Assembly: GCF_030253575.1 (NCBI RefSeq)
Contig: NC_080569.1
Location: 5,767,501 to 5,831,500 of the forward strand
From: Rhododendron vialii
Taxonomy: Eukaryota > Streptophyta > Magnoliopsida > Ericales > Ericaceae
DNA length: 64,000 nt
Direction of reading: 5' to 3'
Part shown: positions 59,053 through 64,000 of the stretch, one piece after another
Numbering within the stretch: position 1 is the first letter of the stretch
How the letters are laid out: the number at the start of each line of letters is the position of its first letter
Notes under the pieces: model-generated
What the model was told of the DNA's origin: nothing
Seen by the model: the letters and a program-made list of their open reading frames with translations, nothing else
The model's database searches: none
Made by a program: the position numbers and the translations under genes

Positions 59053-59512
59053 TCATGCGGGACAAACTCAAATGAGCTTTACTCGAGTTAATTACGTGCC
59101 AATCCTTTTTTTTTTCCTTATAATTTTTTTTTTGGTAAAAAATGGTGTTTTCTTTAGTAGTACATTGATTGGGGAAGCAAGGGCATGAAGTAATATGTTC
59201 CCAATAATTGAATCGATTTAGGTGTTTTTCTTTCATGCTTTTGGAGGCCAAGCTCTTATTTTTGCATCGATCGCGAAGCCGGACAATTCGCCACCAATCA
59301 CCAAAATTCATTACAAGACTTGAGAAAAACAAGATTTAATTGCGATACATGCACTGTACACTAATAATACGTGCCTCCATTAAGGCATTAACAAGCATTA
59401 TAACGAAGCAAAGTCATGTTTTTTTAGCACTCCTATATACTTGAAGAAACGCATTATAGCTTGTTTAACTAAATACTACAACTACAAAGGGCCCGAATCA
59501 CGGAGCAACTAA

Positions 59513-59513
<1 letters not shown>

Positions 59514-59585
<72 letters not shown>
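59514..59585. repeat. (CT)n microsatellite, 72 bp
   Basis: About 36 perfect CT units immediately before the GC-rich head of the possible LINE-like element at 59600-60718. Confidence 0.95.
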
Positions 59586-59587
<2 letters not shown>

Positions 59588-59599
59588 TAAAGAGCATCT

Positions 59600-60718
59600 C
59601 TCTCTAAACTTTTTCTTCTTCTAGGGTTGTTTCTTTGGGGGTGGGGTGGCCGCCACTTCAAACCTCCACCTCCCCGCCTCCCTCCGGCCTCGCTCTTCTT
59701 CGCTTCTTAGCCTCTTCGTGCTCCACTTGCGTCTCCCCCCATCCACTCTCCACCTCCATCTCCGCCCCCCCCCCCCCCCACCCTCCGTCTGGTGCTTTGC
59801 TCATTCGGCAAATAAGCCGACGGATCCGGTGCGGTGACTTCCGACGACAGAGTTCTCAGCCGAGTTTTTATTTTCCTATTTCTTTTTTGGTTTGGTTGTT
59901 TTTTTGATTATGTTGATTTGGTTTGTGGTTTGTTGGTTTGATTTCTCCCCCTTTTTATGGGAGTTTTGGGGTGTAGGGTTTCGGGTGTTGGAACGTGTGA
60001 TGGTCTTTGTCGTAGTTGACGGTTTATTGCTCCCTTTGTTTTGTGGTCGGTCATGGCCAACTTGCTGGTAAAACATGATGTGAGAATCTAGTGGTGATAT
60101 TGGGTAGTTAGGCCACTTTGTTTGGTAATTTACTTTCTTTTGGGACGATATCCAACGCTGTTGATGTACTCGGTTGTTTCTGGTATAATACAACTTCTAC
60201 CATTTTGGCAAAAAGAGGAAGTAAATACTACTACTAGTTGGCAAATTCATATATAGGAGTCCCTCCACCTGCTGGGTTGCTCGTATACTAGAAGAAACGC
60301 ATTTGTTGGGCTATTTTCAGCGAGCAGTCTCCTTGCTACTGTTGTTTGGGCCCGGGCTAATTAGGGCTCGGGTGGTGCTCTTTTGGTGGTGGTTGCGGTT
60401 CGGTGGGGATCGTCCTCCAGTGGTGGTTGCTATTAGCCAGGGTTTTTTCTTTTGGTTTCTTTGTTTTCTTTTGGGCCGGACCCATTAGGTGTGCGAACTT
60501 GTTCCAACAGGTGTAGGCTTTGTCCAATGGGCGTTCCCGTGTTTGTTTTCTTGCTAAACTTGGGTTTGGGTCTCGGATAGGTATAAGAGTATTCTTAACA
60601 TTATACTAACTCAAATGGGTTTGAGATCAAGGATATGATGCAATCATTCATTGTTACTATTAATCTTTGTAACAATTTCAAAAATTAATGAATATTTTTT
60701 TTGCCTTTAAAAAAAATG
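59600..60718 (+). mobile_element. possible LINE-like retroposon without ORFs
   Basis: The first 250 bp are CCTCC/CGCC-rich with a 15-C run, compositionally unlike the flanks and similar to plant L1 leader sequences. The end at 60640-60718 reads TTTGTAACAATTTC, AATTAATGAATA, a T-run, TTTGCC and poly-A, the form of a plant LINE 3' UTR. No reverse transcriptase lies between, so it would be an internally deleted or non-autonomous copy. No target duplication found; boundaries uncertain. The proline-rich frame at 59635-59907 should not be taken as a gene. Confidence 0.4.
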
Positions 60719-61745
60719 ACCAACAAAACTACAGTATTAACTTTGTGGTGAACTCGAGAAGATTAATGACTCAATTAGGTCTTTTTACTATGCACAAGGA
60801 GACTATATTGGTGATTACAGTTCTTAATTACAAAATTTACCTCGGTCATCATTCTATTAGAGTGGAGTGAGTTTCCATATCTAATAGGAGTAATTCTTTT
60901 ATTGATGGTTGTTCACTTGTTCCTGTGTGGAAACTCAAATAGATAATTTGAACCTTGAATTAATTTTAAAATAATTTTTTGGGTAGCCCTTCAAAAAATC
61001 AACTTAATTGAATATGTAAGTGATTGATCCAATTTTATTCAAAGTTTAGGATTCTAAATTCTGAATCAAAATATAGAAATTGGATCAACCACACGCATTC
61101 AATTAAGCAAATTTAGATCATACCTTGTGGGACCCAAAAGTGGGCCTCACACGCTTCGGTACATTGTATGGACGATTCTGTCGGTGCCTCTACGCAAATT
61201 CATGGAGCGTTAAAAAGCACAGCTGGATCATGTTTGTTGGCTATTCATGAAGCTAAATGCCAACAATAATGCCAAACGGGATGCAGATCTTTCGGACCTG
61301 AATTTGGGAGGCAGCATTCGACAAATTAATTGTGCTTGGATCCTCTCCCGTACTAGTGCAATTAAGGATCGCGCGTGTGTTTTTTGAGCTTATTTTGAAA
61401 ATCAAAATTGTTCATTTGTTAGTAAAACTATTCGAGAAATCAAGAATGTTGAAATTGGTATATGATCTTATAGTTATCTTGAGATTGTATTAGTGGATCA
61501 AAACCCATTTATAGCCATAGTGAAGCCTTTTTGTCAACTTGTCATGAGTTCTAACATGTACAGTAGTATTCTAAAAGTCAGCATGTGCAATTACTTTCTC
61601 ACCTTTTTATGTGCTTTGTTTTTGTGGTTCCTTTTTTATGTGCTTAATAATTATCCCGAATGTCATTTTGTGGCCAATCTTATTACGGAAAAGCTATGGA
61701 TACTGACCAAAATGGAGACCAATTGTGCATATACCAACACGGGGG

Positions 61746-61953
61746 GCTCATTTTGGATTACCGCGCAGATAATCCAAATTGTTTAATTTTTTTTAAAAAA
61801 TATCGAGTGAACACATGCAAAATCAGCTCAATCCGATATATGTAGATACTGATTTCGATCGTTGAGCTGATTTTTTCATAAGCCCACTCATTTTTTTTAT
61901 TTATTTAAATATTGAACGACTCAAATTATCTGTATGGGATCCAGAGCAGAACT
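61746..61953. mobile_element. foldback MITE fragment, CCGTTCA group
   Basis: CAGATAATCCAAATTG on the left pairs with CAAATTATCTGTATGGGATC on the right; inner AAATCAGCTCAATCCGATAT pairs imperfectly with CGATCGTTGAGCTGATTTTT. The same GATCCCATACA-, GAACGACTC- and CAGCTCAATCCGATA-type words occur in the elements at 44036-44292 and 52384-52738. Confidence 0.55.
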
Positions 61954-62321
61954 TGATTGACGGTCAGTGTTCGTAGCAAAGTTCATCTTATTAGATGGCC
62001 AGTTCGAAAAATTTCTTGTTAGGTCATAGAAAGCCCTGCATATTTGATTTCGAAGCACCGTCACGTGTTACTTTAGAAACTTTCACCAGCGTGAGATTTT
62101 TGAATATGTGGATCACCTATTAAATTATGTATGACCCGCGTATGACTGCGTGATGGGAAAGGGGATTTCTTGCAGTGTAAGGCCGTACTATGGGCTGTAA
62201 TCCGACCCAGCACAGCTGCATTACAAGATCCGTGTCCGCTCGGTGATAGAGGTTATTAAAGATTACTGCGCAATCAATTAACCCAACCAACGGAATCGCC
62301 GATTATTTTAACAAGAGTCAA

Positions 62322-62430
62322 AGTTCCATTTACTCCGGAAAATTTTATACTACTAGTTCCATTTACTCCGGAAAATTTTAAATTTTATACTACTAGTTCC
62401 ATTTACTCCGGAAAATTTTATACTACTACT
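62322..62430. repeat. triplicated 33-40 bp repeat
   Basis: Three adjacent units starting AGTTCCATTTACTCCGGAAA (62322, 62355, 62395); the second has a short internal duplication of AATTTTA. Recent slippage-type amplification. Confidence 0.9.
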
Positions 62431-62828
62431 AGTAGAAAAACTGGTTATCAAAAAAGAGGTTTGCTTATTGACGGAGGCTTCATGAATCTCTTATTTACGG
62501 AGTCGCGCGACATCGGTCGTTCATTTCTGCTTTAAACGGTCCGGATGCTAATAAAACTTTTTTTGGAAAAGAACCCAAAAGAGTAACCCTTCCCCTAAAC
62601 TCTTTTCAAAAAAAATTTCATAAACATTCAAAATATTTTTAGACGGTCGCAATTCACCTACGTAAACGACTGTTTACGAAAATCTATACTAAAAAGATTC
62701 TCATCAAAAAATAAAAAGAAGGTACTAGCAGTAGTGTGTACCATTTTCAAAAGCAACGTGGCTCCAATTTCTACAGTACAATGATGGAAAATAGAGGCCC
62801 ACCAACAGGCGCCTCAGCAGTGCAACTT

Positions 62829-62829
<1 letters not shown>

Positions 62830-62864
<35 letters not shown>
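62830..62864 (+). repeat. (CT)n in the SKU5-like leader
   Basis: About 17 CT units about 94 bp before the start codon. Confidence 0.9.
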
Positions 62865-62866
<2 letters not shown>

Positions 62867-62957
62867 GTTCTCGTGATTCTCACAGTACCTCTCTCTCTTG
62901 TCTCTCCGCGTTCACACTCGAAGCTGAGTGACTCCAAAGAAGCAAGAGCTTATTCCA

Positions 62958-63107
62958 ATGCTCTCCGTCCAACCGACTTCTCGCCGCTGCTTTTACTTCC
63001 ATTGCTTGATCGGCTTGTTTACAGTTGCTTTAGCTGGAGATCCATACGTATTCTACGATTGGACTGTCTCTTACCTGACTGCCTCCCCACTCGGGGTTAA
63101 ACAACAG
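62958..63107 (+). CDS. SKU5-like (SKS) multicopper-oxidase-like protein, exon 1 only
   Basis: The first exon encodes 50 residues: an N-terminal signal peptide (hydrophobic CLIGLFTVALA) followed by GDPYVFYDWTVSYLTASPLG and VKQQ, the invariant start of the mature SKU5/SKS and pollen Ntp303-like proteins. In that family the next exon resumes with VIGINGQFPGP. The donor is GTTCTG after CAG at 63107, weaker than consensus but in the expected phase and place. No second exon is found up to 64000, so intron 1 exceeds 890 bp and the gene runs out of the window. These extracellular, often GPI-anchored proteins affect cell-wall expansion and directional growth; most lack the full copper-ligand set. An in-frame ATG at 62928 exists, but the signal peptide argues for 62958. 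Confidence 0.82.
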
Positions 63108-64000
63108 GTTCTGTATTCTCTCCCCTCACTGCATTTCTATCTACATCTACTTGCTTGCTCGAAATTCTCTCTGTTGATAAAGATATAGTCATTTAATTTC
63201 CCTGTATTACGAAATTTTAATTACTAGATACGTAAGTGATTGTATTTGGTCCAATGAGTGATTAGGTACACTGAGTAGTATTTGGCTGCAAATGTCGAAT
63301 GAAAAATCACTGTAATTTCCGGGTAATTGTATGCTGGAGGCAAGATCGATCTATATTTGGTCTTAAGTACTTTTGAAATTACTACTCCAGTCCCTCTTTG
63401 GCTACTTGCAAGTTAAGTATTTTCTACTGTGCTAGTTCATTTCTGGAGTATATCTAATGTTCAGCCATGAGAAAGTGGTGCCACATTATGGGTCGAATGG
63501 CATGTGCAGACCGGCCTGATTTATGCGGTATTTCTTATATTGTGGTATAAGAGAGACAATAGAAGGGTAGGCGGCAATGTTAAAAGTTTAGAATAACCTT
63601 AATGAGAATGAAAAACTCATTGCGGCAAATACCTTAAGAAATGTGCACTTGCCACTCCAAACACGGTGTTAGACTGAATGAAGGTTGACCTCAGTAGATC
63701 ATTAGATCCACGCCAACCATTGACTAGGATGGGAAATATTTTAAAACCCCTATTATATAGTGAGAGGACGGATCATAGCTATATCTTATCCACGCTATTT
63801 CTTATTAGAACCCCAAATGTAGCCTTTGATAGCTAGAAGTTTGAATCCCTAGTTGTTATTGTCATGGTCAGCAACTTAAGCTGACTTAGTCACTGACATA
63901 TACGACTCTGCTGGCTGGTGACGAGTTGGAAATTTTTTATGCGATGAAACCCATTTCGACATATTTGTTTTGAACTAGTGTTGCCTGTGTATAATCACAT
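63108..64000 (+). other. intron 1 of the SKU5-like gene, cut by the window edge
   Basis: AT-rich with no exon continuing the SKU5-like reading frame and no identifiable repeat. Confidence 0.55.

Larger units (their letters stand above)
56265..62957. other. intergenic region upstream of the SKU5-like gene
   Basis: No supported gene. Besides the elements listed separately it has a partial foldback at 61746-61953, a triple 33-40 bp repeat at 62322-62430 and a degenerate foldback near 62455-62700. The frame of 129 codons at 56848-57237 has no family likeness. Confidence 0.65.

Noticed and set aside
59635-59907. Pro/Ser-rich frame of 90 codons
   Set aside because: Compositional product of a CCTCC/CGCC-rich, probably retroelement-derived leader.
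62322-62430. CRISPR-like array
   Set aside because: Three direct units without spacers; a simple tandem repeat in a plant genome.

Overview
The window is nuclear DNA from a flowering plant, most likely a eudicot. The support is intron-rich genes with GT-AG introns, plant-only protein families (chloroplast BASS carrier, DUF538, IBH1-type HLH, SKU5-type oxidase, plant fimbrin), long AT-rich intergenic DNA, many (GA)n/(CT)n/(AT)n microsatellites, and abundant MITEs, SINEs and LINE remnants. Genus cannot be settled from the sequence alone; an Ericales-type genome is only an impression. There is no operon, CRISPR array, prophage or bacterial gene cluster.

Layout. 1-4.2 kb: gene-poor, with a poly-G tract and MITEs. 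4.18-4.89 kb (-): two-exon glyoxalase/VOC-like protein. 5.2-7.4 kb: MITEs, a minute retroposon insertion, and a nearly perfect 371-bp palindrome. 8.30-8.38 kb (+): nuclear tRNA-Lys(UUU), followed about 105 bp later by the start codon of a nine-exon gene (8.48-15.17 kb) for a probable plastid-targeted protein of 397 aa that I do not recognise. Its introns carry a poly-A retroposon and a tRNA-derived SINE, both with target-site duplications. 15.4-19.8 kb: a Mutator-type element with long terminal inverted repeats and a 9-bp target duplication, a Tourist-like MITE and a 440-bp tandem duplication. 20.1-27.7 kb (+): complete 14-exon fimbrin gene (660 aa). 28-37 kb: repeats only, including (GA)n, a 364-bp tandem duplication, SINEs, LINE tails and foldback MITEs. 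37.45-37.95 kb (+): single-exon IBH1-like atypical HLH protein. 38-44.8 kb: MITEs and LINE fragments. 44.8-48.1 kb (-): complete five-exon chloroplast BASS-type sodium/metabolite cotransporter (428 aa). 48.3-55.6 kb: a second long-TIR element, MITEs and tandem duplications. 55.64-56.26 kb (-): secreted DUF538 protein whose 3' end may be spliced further. 57-62.8 kb: a foldback MULE with perfect 9-bp target duplication, MITEs and a LINE-like poly-A element. 62.96-63.11 kb (+): first exon of an SKU5-like multicopper-oxidase-like gene that leaves the window.

The genes are ordinary, independently transcribed housekeeping or growth genes; nothing ties them into one pathway. The more interesting content is the transposon record. 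Several insertions can be delimited to the base by their target duplications, including two retroposon scraps of only 26-27 bp, a cluster of truncated LINE 3' ends, and a long, nearly perfect hairpin that could feed small-RNA pathways. I found no convincing novel biochemical system. Exon models were built by hand from splice signals, reading phase and family knowledge; they have not been checked against transcripts.
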